Assembly: GCA_010604095.1 (NCBI GenBank)
Contig: JAABLG010000013.1
Location: 1-48,313 of the forward strand
From: Streptococcus vestibularis
GTDB taxonomy: Bacteria > Bacillota > Bacilli > Lactobacillales > Streptococcaceae
Length of the DNA stretch: 48,313 nucleotides
Direction of reading: 5' to 3'
A program made the translations under genes and the position numbers. Positions 27,008 to 36,783 of the stretch are shown piece by piece. A model generated the notes under the pieces. The model was not told the origin of the DNA. It ran no database searches and saw only the letters and a list, made by a program, of their open reading frames with translations. The first letter of the stretch is position 1, and every line of letters starts with the position of its first letter.

Positions 27008-27778
27008 CTACTTACTATCATCCTCAAAATAAGACCAATCCACTAACTCAGGCTGCTCATCAAAAGGATTGATGACAATACCTTGAACCTTATCCAACTC
27101 ATTTTCACCTGTTGAAGGCTTATAAATTTCTGACAACGGCCACTGTAGAATAGTTCCCTTGGCCTTACGGAAAGGAAGTCCAAAAGTCTCGTTTCCGTAC
27201 CATTTGGCAAAGCTCGTCAAGTTCGTAAATACAGGCACATAGCTCTGTCCCTCTGCATTAGACATGGTTGCAAAGAAACGATCTTCTTGTCCATCCGTCT
27301 CACGCTTATGAACAAAGGCCGGAACAAGATAAATCTTGTCTTTAGGGGTTGCCTTTTGATTTTCCTCACTCAAAAGATTATTAAGAGTCTGAGTAAAGTA
27401 GTTGATAAATTGAATCAATTCACTGCTTGCAAAAAGAGTGGTGTTCGAAAAATCACCATCGGATTTAAGATTGAAAGCAAGGCCAAAAAGTCCTGCCTCA
27501 ACGAGCTGCGATAGAATATCTAAACTTGAACGTTTTACCCATGCTTGTTCTCGAGCACTCTCTTGAGTATCTTTAAAGGCTTGCAAATCCTGCTCGCTTG
27601 TAAAGACAGGAACAACCTTCTTCCCTTCTACTTCAACCGCATAGAGGTCTTGGGCCGCCAATACTGGAGTACGTTGCAGGTGATTAACCAAAGCCAGACT
27701 AGTCAAAAAATGGTCTGGTTCTGTTAAAAATTCTCTCAAGGTTTCATCAAAGACTTGCAATTCTTGATTTTCTGTCAT
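27008..27778 (-). CDS. SseB family protein
   Basis: A 256-residue soluble protein with the SseB N-terminal domain ([33 protein letters not shown] and later [16 protein letters not shown], which repeats the same fold pattern). The molecular function of this family is not established. Its start codon overlaps the pnp stop by 4 bases, so its translation is coupled to pnp. It is commonly found after pnp in streptococci (family knowledge). Confidence 0.8.
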   Translation of the reverse strand: MTENQELQVFDETLREFLTEPDHFLTSLALVNHLQRTPVLAAQDLYAVEVEGKKVVPVFTSEQDLQAFKDTQESAREQAWVKRSSLDILSQLVEAGLFGLAFNLKSDGDFSNTTLFASSELIQFINYFTQTLNNLLSEENQKATPKDKIYLVPAFVHKRETDGQEDRFFATMSNAEGQSYVPVFTNLTSFAKWYGNETFGLPFRKAKGTILQWPLSEIYKPSTGENELDKVQGIVINPFDEQPELVDWSYFEDDSK

Positions 27779-30012
27779 TCTTCTGTTTGTTCTTTCGTTT
27801 CTGATTGATCAAATTTTTTCGGTGCTTCCCCACTTTCCTTATGGTGGCGTGGTTTATGATGAGAACGACGGCGATGACGAGACTCTCCTCCATTTTCTCC
27901 GTCCTCAATTTTTTCAGGTTTTGGAAGCAGGGTCTTAATTGAAGCATCAACACGGCCTTTTTCATCGATTTTGATGATTTTAACAGTTACCATATCCCCA
28001 ACCTTAACCACATCTTCGACATGCTCTGTACGTTTCCAAGATAATTCTGAAATGTGGACTAAAGCATCGGTTTTATTGAATAGGTGAACAAAGGCACCAA
28101 ACTTTTCAATACGCACAACTGGTACTGTGTAAACCTCACCAACCTTAGCTTCACGCACAAGGTCGGAGATGATTGTTTTGGCACGGTCAATAGCATCCTG
28201 ATCACTAGAGAAAATCTGAACAAGTCCTTCTTCATCAATATCAATTGTGACACCTGTCTCAGCGATAATCTTATCAATGGTTTCACCACCCTTACCGATG
28301 ACAACCTTAATCTTGTCAACAGGAATCTGAATACTGTCAATCTTAGGAGCCGTTGGTGCCAATTCTGGACGTGGCTCAGCAATCGTTGACTCAATAACAT
28401 CAAGAATCTCAAAACGAGCCACCTTGGCTTGAGCTAAAGCTTCCTCAAGAATAGCAGGTGTAATCCCCGAAATCTTAATATCCATCTGAAGAGCTGTAAT
28501 TCCTTGACGTGTACCAGCTACCTTAAAGTCCATATCACCAAAATGATCTTCCAAACCTTGAATGTCGGTTAGGACAGTGTAGTTTGTTCCATCTGAAATA
28601 AGACCCATGGCAATCCCTGCAACAGGCGCCTTAATCGGCACCCCACCTGCCATAAGAGCCAAAGTGCCTGCACAAATAGAAGCCTGTGAAGAAGAACCAT
28701 TTGACTCCAAGACTTCGGCTACCAAACGGATAGCATAAGGAAACTCTTCAACGCTTGGGAGAACTTGAGCAAGGGCACGCTCACCCAAAGCTCCATGACC
28801 AATTTCACGACGGCCTGGCGCACCGTAACGCCCTGTTTCACCTACTGAATACTGAGGAAAATTGTAGTGGTGAAGGAAACGTTTCTTGTATTCTGGGTCC
28901 AAACCATCAACAAGTTGTGTATCACTCATAGGAGCCAAGGTCAAGACTGATAAAGCCTGGGTTTGCCCACGTGTAAAGAGACCTGATCCATGAACCTTTG
29001 GCAGAAAGTCAATCTCTGCGTCCAAAGGACGAATTTCGTCCACACGACGACCATCGGGACGGACCTTGTCTTCGGTAATGAGACGACGCACTTCAGCATG
29101 TTCCATCTGTTCAAGAATTTCTGCCACATCACGTAAGATAGTATCTTTATCGTCATCTTCTGCAAAGCGTTCTTGATAAGAAGCGAGAACCTCTTCTTTA
29201 ACAGCCTGGGTTACTGCTTCACGCGCTAATTTTTCTTCCACCTGAACAGCCTTAGCTAACTGATCATAATAAGCTGTTTCAATTTCAGCCTTCAAATCAG
29301 CATCAACTTGGAGCAGTTCAACCTCAGCCTTCTCCTTACCAACAGCCGCAACAATGTAATTTTGGAAATCAACCAACTCTTGAATAGCTTCATGCCCTTT
29401 CAAGAGTGCCTGCAACATAATATCCTCTGATAATTCTTGAGCTCCTGATTCCACCATATTAATGGCTTCCTTGGTCCCTGCCACTGTCAAGTCTAAATGC
29501 GAAACTTCTTTATCTGCTGCACTTGGGTTGATGATAAAATCTTCCGCTGCATAAGCTACTTGAACCCCAGCAATCGGACCATTAAAAGGAATATCAGAAA
29601 TAGAAAGTGCTAAAGAACTCCCAAACATAGCTGCCATTGGCGCACTAGCATTTTCATCATAAGAGAGAACAGTGTTAATGACTTGCACTTCGTTACGAAA
29701 GCCCTCCGCAAACATGGGACGAATAGGACGGTCAATAAGACGAGCAGTCAAAGTGGCATCAGTTGAAGGGCGTCCCTCACGCTTGTTAAAACCACCTGGG
29801 AACTTTCCAGCCGCATACATTTTCTCTTCATAGTTAACTTGTAAAGGAAAGAAATCTGCCGTTGCCATCTTTTTAGACATGACAGCTGTTGATAATACGG
29901 TTGTATCTCCATAACGCACGACAACAGCACCGTTAGCCTGCTTGGCTACCTGTCCCACTTCCACAACAAGCGGGCGTCCTGCAAAGGTCATCTCAAAAGT
30001 TTGTTTAGCCAT
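27775..30012 (-). CDS. pnp: Polyribonucleotide nucleotidyltransferase (PNPase)
   Basis: A 745-residue phosphorolytic 3'-5' exoribonuclease, the main RNA-decay enzyme of the degradosome-like complex. Two RNase PH-like domains (about 1-220 and 310-545) are linked by an all-helical domain; the second contains [15 protein letters not shown] and the catalytic region around [19 protein letters not shown]. Then come the KH domain ([20 protein letters not shown], about 555-615) and the S1 domain ([13 protein letters not shown], about 620-690), ending in a basic/acidic tail. It heads the operon. No clear long double-stranded leader was worked out. Confidence 0.98.
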   Translation of the reverse strand: MAKQTFEMTFAGRPLVVEVGQVAKQANGAVVVRYGDTTVLSTAVMSKKMATADFFPLQVNYEEKMYAAGKFPGGFNKREGRPSTDATLTARLIDRPIRPMFAEGFRNEVQVINTVLSYDENASAPMAAMFGSSLALSISDIPFNGPIAGVQVAYAAEDFIINPSAADKEVSHLDLTVAGTKEAINMVESGAQELSEDIMLQALLKGHEAIQELVDFQNYIVAAVGKEKAEVELLQVDADLKAEIETAYYDQLAKAVQVEEKLAREAVTQAVKEEVLASYQERFAEDDDKDTILRDVAEILEQMEHAEVRRLITEDKVRPDGRRVDEIRPLDAEIDFLPKVHGSGLFTRGQTQALSVLTLAPMSDTQLVDGLDPEYKKRFLHHYNFPQYSVGETGRYGAPGRREIGHGALGERALAQVLPSVEEFPYAIRLVAEVLESNGSSSQASICAGTLALMAGGVPIKAPVAGIAMGLISDGTNYTVLTDIQGLEDHFGDMDFKVAGTRQGITALQMDIKISGITPAILEEALAQAKVARFEILDVIESTIAEPRPELAPTAPKIDSIQIPVDKIKVVIGKGGETIDKIIAETGVTIDIDEEGLVQIFSSDQDAIDRAKTIISDLVREAKVGEVYTVPVVRIEKFGAFVHLFNKTDALVHISELSWKRTEHVEDVVKVGDMVTVKIIKIDEKGRVDASIKTLLPKPEKIEDGENGGESRHRRRSHHKPRHHKESGEAPKKFDQSETKEQTEE

Positions 30013-30185
30013 GTTTGATCCCTCTTTTTATCCATAACCAGCCCTACAAAAACGAACTGGTCAACTTTATGTCATTCATTTGATATAACTTCCATTTTAC
30101 CATATTATAGTCAAAAATGGCAGAGCTTCGGCATAAGTTGTCTCCCAAGCTTTTCTCGGCTCCAGATATTTAGGTGGTTTTGTGA

Positions 30186-30191
30186 TATAAT
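30186..30191 (+). promoter_or_regulatory. -10 box of the first carboxypeptidase gene
   Basis: TATAAT with a TGA just upstream (extended -10), about 30 bases before the start codon at 30221. No good -35 was found. Confidence 0.7.
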
Positions 30192-30220
30192 AAACACTCA
30201 TAAGAGACAGAGGAATGAGT

Positions 30221-31468
30221 ATGAAAAAATTACAACACATCATTATGGTTGCCTTAATCCTAATAGGCTTAGTAACACCTGCCCTAGCACAAGAGCAGAC
30301 TGATGACTTCAATGTTGCTGCTAAACATGCGATTGCTATCGAATCAACTACAGGGAAAGTCCTCTATGAAAAGGACGCTACCACTCCCGATGGTGTTGCT
30401 TCAATGACGAAAATCCTAACAGCCTACATGGTCTATAAAGCTATTGATCAAGGTAAAATTACTTGGGATACTGAAGTAGATATCTCAGATTATCCATTCA
30501 ACTTAACAGTTGATTCAGAAGTTTCAAACGTCCCACTAGACTCTCGAAAATATACTGTCAAACAACTCTTAGATGCCACCCTCATCAGTAGTGCTAACAG
30601 CGCAGCAATTGCTCTAGCTGAAAAGATCTCAGGAACAGAGAGTGCTTTTGTAGATACTATGAAGGCCCAATTAAAGAAATGGGGAATTACTGATGCAAAA
30701 CTGTACAATGCCTCAGGGCTCAATAATAAGTATCTAGGAGATAACCGTTATCCTGGCTCTAAACCAGATGACGAAAATACCATGAGTGCTCTGGATGTTG
30801 CGATTATCGCAGACCACCTCATCAAGGACTATCCCCAAGTACTTGACATCACCAAGCAAGGCGAAGTTGATTTTGAAGGTGACAACAAATTAACCACTCA
30901 TAACTATATGTTGGAAGGTCAAGACAACTACCGTGAAGGGGTTGATGGACTTAAGACCGGAACAACCGAACTCGCAGGAGCATCCTTTGTTGCTCACTCT
31001 AATGAAAATGGCATGAGCTTGATTACAGTGGTTATGAACGCTGACAATGGTGGGGAGGATGAAGCCGCCCGTTTCACAGCTACCAATGACCTCTTAGATT
31101 ATGTAGTCCAACACTGGAAGATAAATAAACTCAACACTAAGGGACAAATCGTCAAGAAAAATGATATCAAGGTAGCCGATGGAGTCAGTAAGACCGTCTC
31201 TGCTAAACTTGAAACAGACCTTACTGTTGTCCAAAAGATAAATAGCCAAAATGACACTGTTAACATCAAAGCAAAAACGGTAACGGCACCTATCAAAAAA
31301 GGAGATACCATTGGAACAGCAACCTATGATGATAAAGACCTCGTAGGAACAGGATTTATCTCTGATCCACCTCAAGTTGCTGTAACAGCCAACCAGTCCA
31401 TTAAGAAAAGCTTCTTCTTAAAAGTTTGGTGGAATCATATCGTTAATTTCTTTACCGGAAACAAGTAG
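30221..31468 (+). CDS. dacA1: D-alanyl-D-alanine carboxypeptidase, copy 1
   Basis: A 415-residue low-molecular-weight penicillin-binding protein of the DacA (PBP3) type. Signal peptide 1-23; catalytic Ser61-x-x-Lys64 in SMTK, SxN motif in SSANSAA, and KTG in LKTGTTE. A C-terminal beta domain is followed by the amphipathic membrane anchor KSFFLKVWWNHIVNFF. It removes the last D-Ala of pentapeptides outside the cell. ATG at 30215 lies too close to AGAGG; ATG at 30221 is better spaced. A close paralogue follows downstream. Confidence 0.95.
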   Translation: MKKLQHIIMVALILIGLVTPALAQEQTDDFNVAAKHAIAIESTTGKVLYEKDATTPDGVASMTKILTAYMVYKAIDQGKITWDTEVDISDYPFNLTVDSEVSNVPLDSRKYTVKQLLDATLISSANSAAIALAEKISGTESAFVDTMKAQLKKWGITDAKLYNASGLNNKYLGDNRYPGSKPDDENTMSALDVAIIADHLIKDYPQVLDITKQGEVDFEGDNKLTTHNYMLEGQDNYREGVDGLKTGTTELAGASFVAHSNENGMSLITVVMNADNGGEDEAARFTATNDLLDYVVQHWKINKLNTKGQIVKKNDIKVADGVSKTVSAKLETDLTVVQKINSQNDTVNIKAKTVTAPIKKGDTIGTATYDDKDLVGTGFISDPPQVAVTANQSIKKSFFLKVWWNHIVNFFTGNK

Positions 31469-31474
31469 GCACTG

Positions 31475-31506
31475 AACTCCCTTTTGATATCAAAAGGGAG
31501 TTTTTT
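31475..31506 (+). terminator. Terminator after carboxypeptidase copy 1
   Basis: AACTCCCTTTTGA and TCAAAAGGGAGTT form a perfect long stem, followed by TTTTTT on the plus strand, 6 bases after the stop codon. Confidence 0.95.
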
Positions 31507-31574
31507 GCCTTATGAATTAATGATGAAATCATAAAACCTTCTTCTCAACACCTTAAGTTCCTCTCAAAATGTGG

Positions 31575-31580
31575 TATAAT
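31575..31580 (+). promoter_or_regulatory. -10 box of the second carboxypeptidase gene
   Basis: Extended -10 TGGTATAAT (TATAAT at 31575-31580), about 30 bases before the ATG; -35 not convincing. It shows that the second copy is transcribed separately. Confidence 0.75.
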
Positions 31581-31610
31581 GAATATCCAAAATACACGAA
31601 GGAACAAGCC

Positions 31611-32867
31611 ATGAAGAAACTAATTACGCTTATTATGACCTTCTTACTCTGTCTGGGAAGCGTAGCTCCTGCTTTTGCAGCAGAGAAGAAAAAAGGATTT
31701 GACGCCGCAGCCAAGCATGCTATCGCTGTAGAAGCAACTACCGGTAAGATTTTATACGAAAAAGATGCCACTACTTCTACAGGAATTGGTTCTATCACCA
31801 AACTCCTAACAGCCTATATGGTTTATCAGGCGGTAGACAAGGGAGATCTTAAATGGAACACAAAGGTTAATATTTCCGACTATCCCTTTGAATTGACTGT
31901 TAGTGCTGGAGTTTCCAACATCCCATTAGATGCCAGAAAATACACCGTCAAACAACTACTTGACGCAACTCTTATTTCCAGTGCCAATAGTGCATCCATT
32001 GCCCTAGCTGAGGAAATCGGAGGAACAGAAAGTAAATTTGTCGACAAAATGAAAGCCCAACTTAAAAAATGGGGAATCACTGATGCTAAAATTGTCAACG
32101 CCTCTGGTCTCAATAATTCCTATTTGGGTGATAATATCTATCCAGGTTCTAAATCTGACGAAGAAAACACCATGAGTGCCAAGGATGTTGCTATCATTGC
32201 ACAACATGTGATTAAAGAATATCCTGAAATTCTCGATATCACTAAAAAAACAGAAGCCAAATTTGATGGTGTTAATAAACTCAAAACCTTTAACTATATG
32301 CTTAAGGGGCAACCTAGTTACCGCAAGGGTGTTGATGGCCTCAAAACAGGTACCACTGATTTGGCCGGAGCTGCCTTCGTAGCCCATTCAAATGAAAGTG
32401 GTATGAGTATTATCACAGTCATCATAAATGCTGAACATACCGATACGGATGACTACGCCCGTTTTACCGCAACCAATGACCTGCTTAACTATGTGGTCTA
32501 TCATTGGGAAAGTAAGACCGTTGCCAAGAAAGGGCAAGGCATAGATAAGAGTCAAGCAAATGTCCTTGATGGTAAGTCTAAACAGGTCTCTGCTGTAGCC
32601 AAGTCTGACTTTAATATCATCCAAAAAATAGATGACGACAACACTAAACATATTAAAGTCTCCACCAACCAGATTCAAGCCCCTGTCAAATCAGGAGACA
32701 AGTTGGGAACAGCTACCTTTGAAGATAATACCCTTGTAGGAGAGGGCTACCTACCGGATCAGAGCATGCCTAGCATGGAACTTGTTGCTGGTAAAGAAGT
32801 TAAGAAAAGCTTCTTCCTTAAGGTCTGGTGGAATCACTTTGTCACCTTTGTCAACGAGAAACTTTGA
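31611..32867 (+). CDS. dacA2: D-alanyl-D-alanine carboxypeptidase, copy 2
   Basis: A 418-residue paralogue of the preceding protein with the same layout: signal peptide ending AFAAEKK, SITK catalytic serine/lysine, SSANSAS, LKTGTTD, and the C-terminal anchor KSFFLKVWWNHFVTFV. Many blocks are identical to copy 1 (for example KYTVKQLLDATLISSANSA, MKAQLKKWGITDAK), indicating tandem duplication with later divergence, mostly in the C-terminal domain. ATG at 31611 has AAGGA 7 bases before it; the open frame further upstream is not used. Own promoter and terminator. Confidence 0.95.
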   Translation: MKKLITLIMTFLLCLGSVAPAFAAEKKKGFDAAAKHAIAVEATTGKILYEKDATTSTGIGSITKLLTAYMVYQAVDKGDLKWNTKVNISDYPFELTVSAGVSNIPLDARKYTVKQLLDATLISSANSASIALAEEIGGTESKFVDKMKAQLKKWGITDAKIVNASGLNNSYLGDNIYPGSKSDEENTMSAKDVAIIAQHVIKEYPEILDITKKTEAKFDGVNKLKTFNYMLKGQPSYRKGVDGLKTGTTDLAGAAFVAHSNESGMSIITVIINAEHTDTDDYARFTATNDLLNYVVYHWESKTVAKKGQGIDKSQANVLDGKSKQVSAVAKSDFNIIQKIDDDNTKHIKVSTNQIQAPVKSGDKLGTATFEDNTLVGEGYLPDQSMPSMELVAGKEVKKSFFLKVWWNHFVTFVNEKL

Positions 32868-32875
32868 CCGTTACA

Positions 32876-32898
32876 GTCGAGCTTGGCTCGGCTTTTTC
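32876..32898 (+). terminator. Terminator after carboxypeptidase copy 2
   Basis: CGAGC-TTG-GCTCG stem followed by GCTTTTTCTTTT on the plus strand, 9 bases after the stop codon. Confidence 0.85.
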
Positions 32899-32953
32899 TT
32901 TTACACCCGCTTTACTGAAGCCTTTACACTCGCTTGACTCCTATTGACACAAA

Positions 32954-32981
32954 AAGACAGATTACAAGCGCAATCTGTCTT
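32954..32981 (-). terminator. Terminator after clpC
   Basis: AAGACAGATT/AATCTGTCTT perfect 10-bp stem with an 8-base loop, followed by TTTTTGTG on the minus strand. Confidence 0.92.
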
Positions 32982-32994
32982 TGTTGTTTAGCCT

Positions 32995-35445
32995 TTACAC
33001 TACTGTAAAGGTCAATTTATCTTTAGAGCAGCCAATCTTAAGGGTCTGTCCACTCACTACTTGGCCACCTAGTAAGAGCTCAGACAACTTATCCTCCACT
33101 TGAGTTTGAATCACACGACGCAACGGACGAGCACCCATCTCAACATCATAGCCATCTTGAGCTAAATACTTGAGGGCAGCTGGTTGGAATTTCAATTCAA
33201 TCCCTTTTTCAGCCAAAGCTGATACCAACGGTTTTACCATAATCTTGACAATTTCACGAAGCTGTTCTTCCTCTAGACTATGGAAGACAACCTTCTCATC
33301 GATACGGTTGAGAAATTCTGGACGGTAGGCCTTCTTAAGTTCTTCCATGATACGTGCCTGCATGGCTTGATGGTTATGAGAAATGTCTCGAGCACCAAAA
33401 CCAACAGTTTTGTCATCACGAAGAGCCGTCGCTCCCAAGTTTGAAGTCATGATGATAATGGTATTTGAAAAATCAACTTTACGTCCACGGCTATCTGTCA
33501 GAACACCATCATCCAAAACCTGTAAGAGAATATTGAAAATATCAGGATGAGCTTTTTCGACCTCGTCAAAGAGTAGGACTGAGTAAGGCTTATTGCGAAC
33601 TTTCTCTGTTAATTCACCACCCTCATCATATCCGACATAACCTGGAGGGGCACCATTCAGACGACTAGCCGCAAATTTTTCCATGTATTCTGACATGTCA
33701 AAGCGAAGCAAAGCTGACTCATCATCAAAGAGGACTTCTGCCAAAGTCTTAGCCAATTCCGTCTTACCAACACCAGTAGGTCCAAGGAACATGAAGGAAC
33801 CAATCGGACGTTTTCCAGTACGAATACCTGACTGGTTACGACGAATAGCACGACTAATCGCTGAAACTGCTTCGTCTTGACCAATAACACGTTTGTGAAG
33901 CTCAGCTTCAAGATTCAGGTAACGTTTGCTATCTGCCTGAGTCATCTTCTCAACAGGAATACCTGATAGGCGACTAAGGGTTTGCATAATCTGGTCCGTA
34001 TCCACCAAAGCTGGTTTTGGTAATTTTGCCTTTTGACTAGCCTTATATTGTTTAATAGCAGCTTTCATATCACCAGCTAAAAGTGCTTCATCCAAAGGCG
34101 TTATCTCACGTTTGGCTTCTTTTTTGATACGACCTTGAACAGTTGCACTCGCTTCATCTAGAAGGTCAATAGCCGAATCAGGTAAGTTTTTACTCGTCAA
34201 ATAACGGTGTGCTGCCTTGACAGCTGTCTCAACGGCTTCATCAGTGATAGTCACACGATGGTAGACTTCATATGACGAACGCAAGCCCTTCAAAATATCA
34301 ATAGTTTCAGATACGCTTGGTTCTTCAATTGTAATCTTAGCAAAACGACGAGAAAGGGCTGCATCTTTCTCAATATGCTTTTGGTACTCAGCTTGTGTGG
34401 TTGCTCCAACCATGTGAAGTGTTCCACGTGCTAGAGCAGGTTTCAAAATATTTGCCGCATCCAAGGTGCTATCAATACCAGAACCAGAGCCAATAATCGT
34501 ATGCAATTCGTCAATAAAGAGAATGATTTTTCCATCAGCTTCAATCTCATCAATGATTTGATTCATACGCTCTTCGAAATCACCACGAAAACGAGTCCCT
34601 GCAACCACACTCATCATATCAAGTTCTAAGATACGCATATCAGCTAATTCGAAAGGTACGTCACCCGAAGCAATACGCTGTGCCAAACCAAGGGCAAGGG
34701 CCGTCTTACCAACACCTGCTTCACCTACAAGAACAGGATTATTCTTCGTTTTACGACTCAAGACCTGAATCATGCGTGAAATTTCTTCGTCACGCCCAAT
34801 GACTGGATCAAGGGCTCCCGATTCTGCTACTGCAGTCAGATCTTTTGTATAATCTGACAGTTCCCCAGTAGAAGATTGAGGAGGCTGCATCATATTAGCA
34901 AAATTTCCAGATGCTTTTGCTTTTTTAGGCTTACGCTGGTCATGAATCGCCTTCAAATCTTGCTTACTAAGACCTGCATAACGCTCCAAAGAACGTCGCA
35001 AATCAATAATACGAGGCTTGTCACTGTCATCCTTATATTGAAAACCAGCAACTTCAAGGAGACGGCAAACCATCAAATCCTTATGGAGCAAAAAAGCCAT
35101 CAAAACATGTTCAGAACCCACCTCAACGGCACCAGTCACCTTAGCAATTCCCTCTGCCTCTTGCAGCATAGCCTCTAAAGCATGTGACTGTGCCCGTAAA
35201 TCAATAATATCTGATTTGGACAACTCTGTTGGACTCTTCTCCAAAGCCAAGACAGCAGCCGTCTCAATTTCTTCCGTACGAATACGGTCTTCAAAATCAG
35301 TAAATGTTAGGTAGGCTACAGTTCCTGGAACTTCAAGCATAGCTAGAAGCACATGCCAAGTCTCCAGAAAAGGACTACCAAAGCGCTCTGCTTCAAGCTG
35401 AGCACGATGGAAAATGGCTTGCATTTTTCTTGAATATGTCGTCAT
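32995..35445 (-). CDS. clpC: ATP-dependent Clp protease ATPase subunit ClpC
   Basis: An 816-residue Hsp100 unfoldase that feeds ClpP. N-terminal Clp repeats (about 1-145), first AAA+ module with Walker A GEAGVGKTA and Walker B LFIDELHT, a middle domain (coiled-coil, about 400-460), and a second AAA+ module with GPTGVGKTE and LLFDEVEKAHPD. The middle domain is where MecA-type adaptors bind (family knowledge). A ClpP-binding loop (ILGF/VGF type) is expected around FGARDIS but is not certain. It follows ctsR directly in the CtsR-controlled operon and so is induced by heat and misfolding. Confidence 0.98.
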   Translation of the reverse strand: MTTYSRKMQAIFHRAQLEAERFGSPFLETWHVLLAMLEVPGTVAYLTFTDFEDRIRTEEIETAAVLALEKSPTELSKSDIIDLRAQSHALEAMLQEAEGIAKVTGAVEVGSEHVLMAFLLHKDLMVCRLLEVAGFQYKDDSDKPRIIDLRRSLERYAGLSKQDLKAIHDQRKPKKAKASGNFANMMQPPQSSTGELSDYTKDLTAVAESGALDPVIGRDEEISRMIQVLSRKTKNNPVLVGEAGVGKTALALGLAQRIASGDVPFELADMRILELDMMSVVAGTRFRGDFEERMNQIIDEIEADGKIILFIDELHTIIGSGSGIDSTLDAANILKPALARGTLHMVGATTQAEYQKHIEKDAALSRRFAKITIEEPSVSETIDILKGLRSSYEVYHRVTITDEAVETAVKAAHRYLTSKNLPDSAIDLLDEASATVQGRIKKEAKREITPLDEALLAGDMKAAIKQYKASQKAKLPKPALVDTDQIMQTLSRLSGIPVEKMTQADSKRYLNLEAELHKRVIGQDEAVSAISRAIRRNQSGIRTGKRPIGSFMFLGPTGVGKTELAKTLAEVLFDDESALLRFDMSEYMEKFAASRLNGAPPGYVGYDEGGELTEKVRNKPYSVLLFDEVEKAHPDIFNILLQVLDDGVLTDSRGRKVDFSNTIIIMTSNLGATALRDDKTVGFGARDISHNHQAMQARIMEELKKAYRPEFLNRIDEKVVFHSLEEEQLREIVKIMVKPLVSALAEKGIELKFQPAALKYLAQDGYDVEMGARPLRRVIQTQVEDKLSELLLGGQVVSGQTLKIGCSKDKLTFTVV

Positions 35446-35901
35446 CTAATTTCCTTTTCTATCCAATCTAAGTAAAAGCGAGCGTAAGATACGCGAACGA
35501 ATTGTAGCAGCGTCCTCACCGAGAATATCATCACTAGCAGTTGCTAAAATCAAATTCCCCTCACGTTCTGTGATAATTTTTTCATCAAATAGCAACTGAA
35601 TCAAATCCGTAAAAACCTGTTCGCTGAGCTGATCTGCTAAGTTTTGAAGTAGAGCATTGATTCTGTGATGTTTATCAGAGAATCTGACCTTGACGATACG
35701 AATATAACCGCCACCACCACGCTTACTCTCAACGATATAACCACGACTCTCTGTAAAACGTGTCTTAATAACATAGTTAATCTGACTCGGTACAACTTGA
35801 AAAGTATCTGCTAAATTCGAACGTTGAATCTCAGCAATCCCAGACTGGCCCAGCAATTCTTTAATATATTCTTCTATACTGTCTGATGTATTTCTTGCCA
35901 T
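35446..35901 (-). CDS. ctsR: Transcription repressor CtsR
   Basis: A 151-residue repressor of class III heat-shock genes. N-terminal winged helix: SIEEYIKELLGQSGIAEIQRSNLADTFQVVPSQINYVIKTRF; the glycine-rich wing RGGGGYIRIVKV, which senses temperature in CtsR proteins (family knowledge), is intact. The C-terminal four-helix domain mediates dimerisation. The gene adjoins clpC with no gap and is preceded by a CtsR box over its promoter, so it is autoregulated. No mcsA/mcsB genes are present, as usual in streptococci. Confidence 0.97.
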   Translation of the reverse strand: MARNTSDSIEEYIKELLGQSGIAEIQRSNLADTFQVVPSQINYVIKTRFTESRGYIVESKRGGGGYIRIVKVRFSDKHHRINALLQNLADQLSEQVFTDLIQLLFDEKIITEREGNLILATASDDILGEDAATIRSRILRSLLLRLDRKGN

Positions 35902-35920
35902 CTTAATTCCTCCAGTCTAA

Positions 35921-35937
35921 TTTGACTATAACTGACT
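35921..35937 (-). promoter_or_regulatory. CtsR operator
   Basis: On the minus strand AGTCAGT-TAT-AGTCAAA, a tandem heptad repeat close to the CtsR consensus (RGTCAAA-NAN-RGTCAAA), with two mismatches in the first heptad. It lies just downstream of the -10 box. Confidence 0.85.
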
Positions 35938-35940
35938 ATT

Positions 35941-35946
35941 ATTATA
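35941..35946 (-). promoter_or_regulatory. -10 box of ctsR-clpC
   Basis: TATAAT with a TGG immediately upstream (extended -10) on the minus strand; the -35 is poor. The position makes CtsR binding block transcription. Confidence 0.8.
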
Positions 35947-35996
35947 CCAAAAATGTCAGCACATGGGAAACTATAGTCTCAAAAAGCTTTTTAAAG

Positions 35997-36025
35997 TTGT
36001 CATTAGAGGTCATATAAGATACAAT
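35997..36025 (+). promoter_or_regulatory. Promoter of the small integral membrane protein gene
   Basis: TTGTCA (35997-36002), 17-bp spacer, TACAAT (36020-36025) on the plus strand. It gives a leader of about 180 bases before the start codon at 36215. Confidence 0.7.
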
Positions 36026-36031
36026 AAATAA

Positions 36032-36214
36032 GACAAAATGAAAAGGCAACCTAGGTATTCTGCTGAAACAACTTGAACAATCGAAGAAGCTAATCCTCAT
36101 CAGAAAAAGAGCCTTTCACTTTATACCATGGTAATATTCCTCTTACCACTATCGAGAAATACTCACTTCACCTGGGACTTCTCACTAATTTTATTTTCCT
36201 ATGAAAGGTTATTC
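36032..36214 (+). ncRNA. Long folded 5' leader, possible cis-regulatory RNA
   Basis: Between the promoter and the ATG, AAAGGC (36042-36047) pairs with GCCTTT (36111-36116), enclosing TTCTGCTGA (36058-36066) with TCATCAGAA (36097-36105; one mismatch). A short frame of 12 codons starts at 36038 (MKRQPRYSAETT). It does not match a riboswitch that I can recognise. Otherwise nothing coding is seen here. Confidence 0.4.
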
Positions 36215-36685
36215 ATGAAATACATCATTGCATTTTTAATCTCTATGATTCCCCTTGTTGAGCTCCGTGGAGCCGTACCTGTCGCTATTGCCTCAGGTAT
36301 TCCTTGGTGGCAAGCCCTCATTCTTTGTGTTATCGGGAATATGCTTCCAGTTCCAATTATTTTCTTCTTCGCCCGCCGTGTTCTCGAGTGGGGTGCTGAC
36401 AAACCTCTTATTGGTGGCTTCTTTACCTGGTGTCTTAAAAAAGGCCACAGTGGGGGGCAAAAGCTTGAAAAAGCCGCTGGAGACAAAGGTATCTTCTGGG
36501 CCCTCTTACTCTTTGTGGGTATCCCACTTCCAGGAACAGGCGCTTGGACAGGTACGCTTGCAGCATCCATCCTAGATTGGGACTTTAAACGCAGCGTTCT
36601 AGCTGTTATGCTTGGAGTTATCCTTGCAGGTATTATCATGGGAACGCTCTCTCTTCTCCTTGGTGTCAATACCTTCGCTCATTAA
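36215..36685 (+). CDS. COG2426-type small integral membrane protein
   Basis: A 156-residue protein with about four membrane helices: MKYIIAFLISMIPLVELRGAVPVA (the ELRGAVP segment is the family hallmark), WQALILCVIGNMLPVPIIFFF, FWALLLFVGIPLPGTGAWTGTLAA and the last helix ILAGIIMGTLSLLLG. Often annotated as small multidrug export protein, but the transport function is not established. The frame is open upstream, but ATG at 36215 has GAAAGG 6 bases before it and starts at the conserved N-terminus. It has its own promoter with a long leader and a terminator. Confidence 0.88.
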   Translation: MKYIIAFLISMIPLVELRGAVPVAIASGIPWWQALILCVIGNMLPVPIIFFFARRVLEWGADKPLIGGFFTWCLKKGHSGGQKLEKAAGDKGIFWALLLFVGIPLPGTGAWTGTLAASILDWDFKRSVLAVMLGVILAGIIMGTLSLLLGVNTFAH

Positions 36686-36693
36686 TATTTTTT

Positions 36694-36720
36694 ACGTCTG
36701 GGTAATACTCAGACGTTTTC
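36694..36720 (+). terminator. Terminator after the COG2426-type gene
   Basis: ACGTCTG/CAGACGT stem with a 9-base loop, followed by TTTTC on the plus strand. Confidence 0.85.
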
Positions 36721-36730
36721 TATTTACGAC

Positions 36731-36762
36731 AAAAAAGAAGCTACGATTACGTAACTTCTTTT
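36731..36762 (-). terminator. Terminator of the rpsB-tsf operon
   Basis: AAGAAG-x-TACG and CGTA-x-CTTCTT arms around a 4-base loop, followed by TTTTTT on the minus strand. Confidence 0.9.
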
Positions 36763-36783
36763 CTTTTTATCTAGCAACTAGAA

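Noticed and set aside
36055..36110. CTGATGAG on the minus strand, reminiscent of a hammerhead ribozyme core
   Set aside because: The second core segment (GAAAC in proper position after a stem) is absent, so the ribozyme fold cannot form; the complement is explained as one arm of a leader stem.
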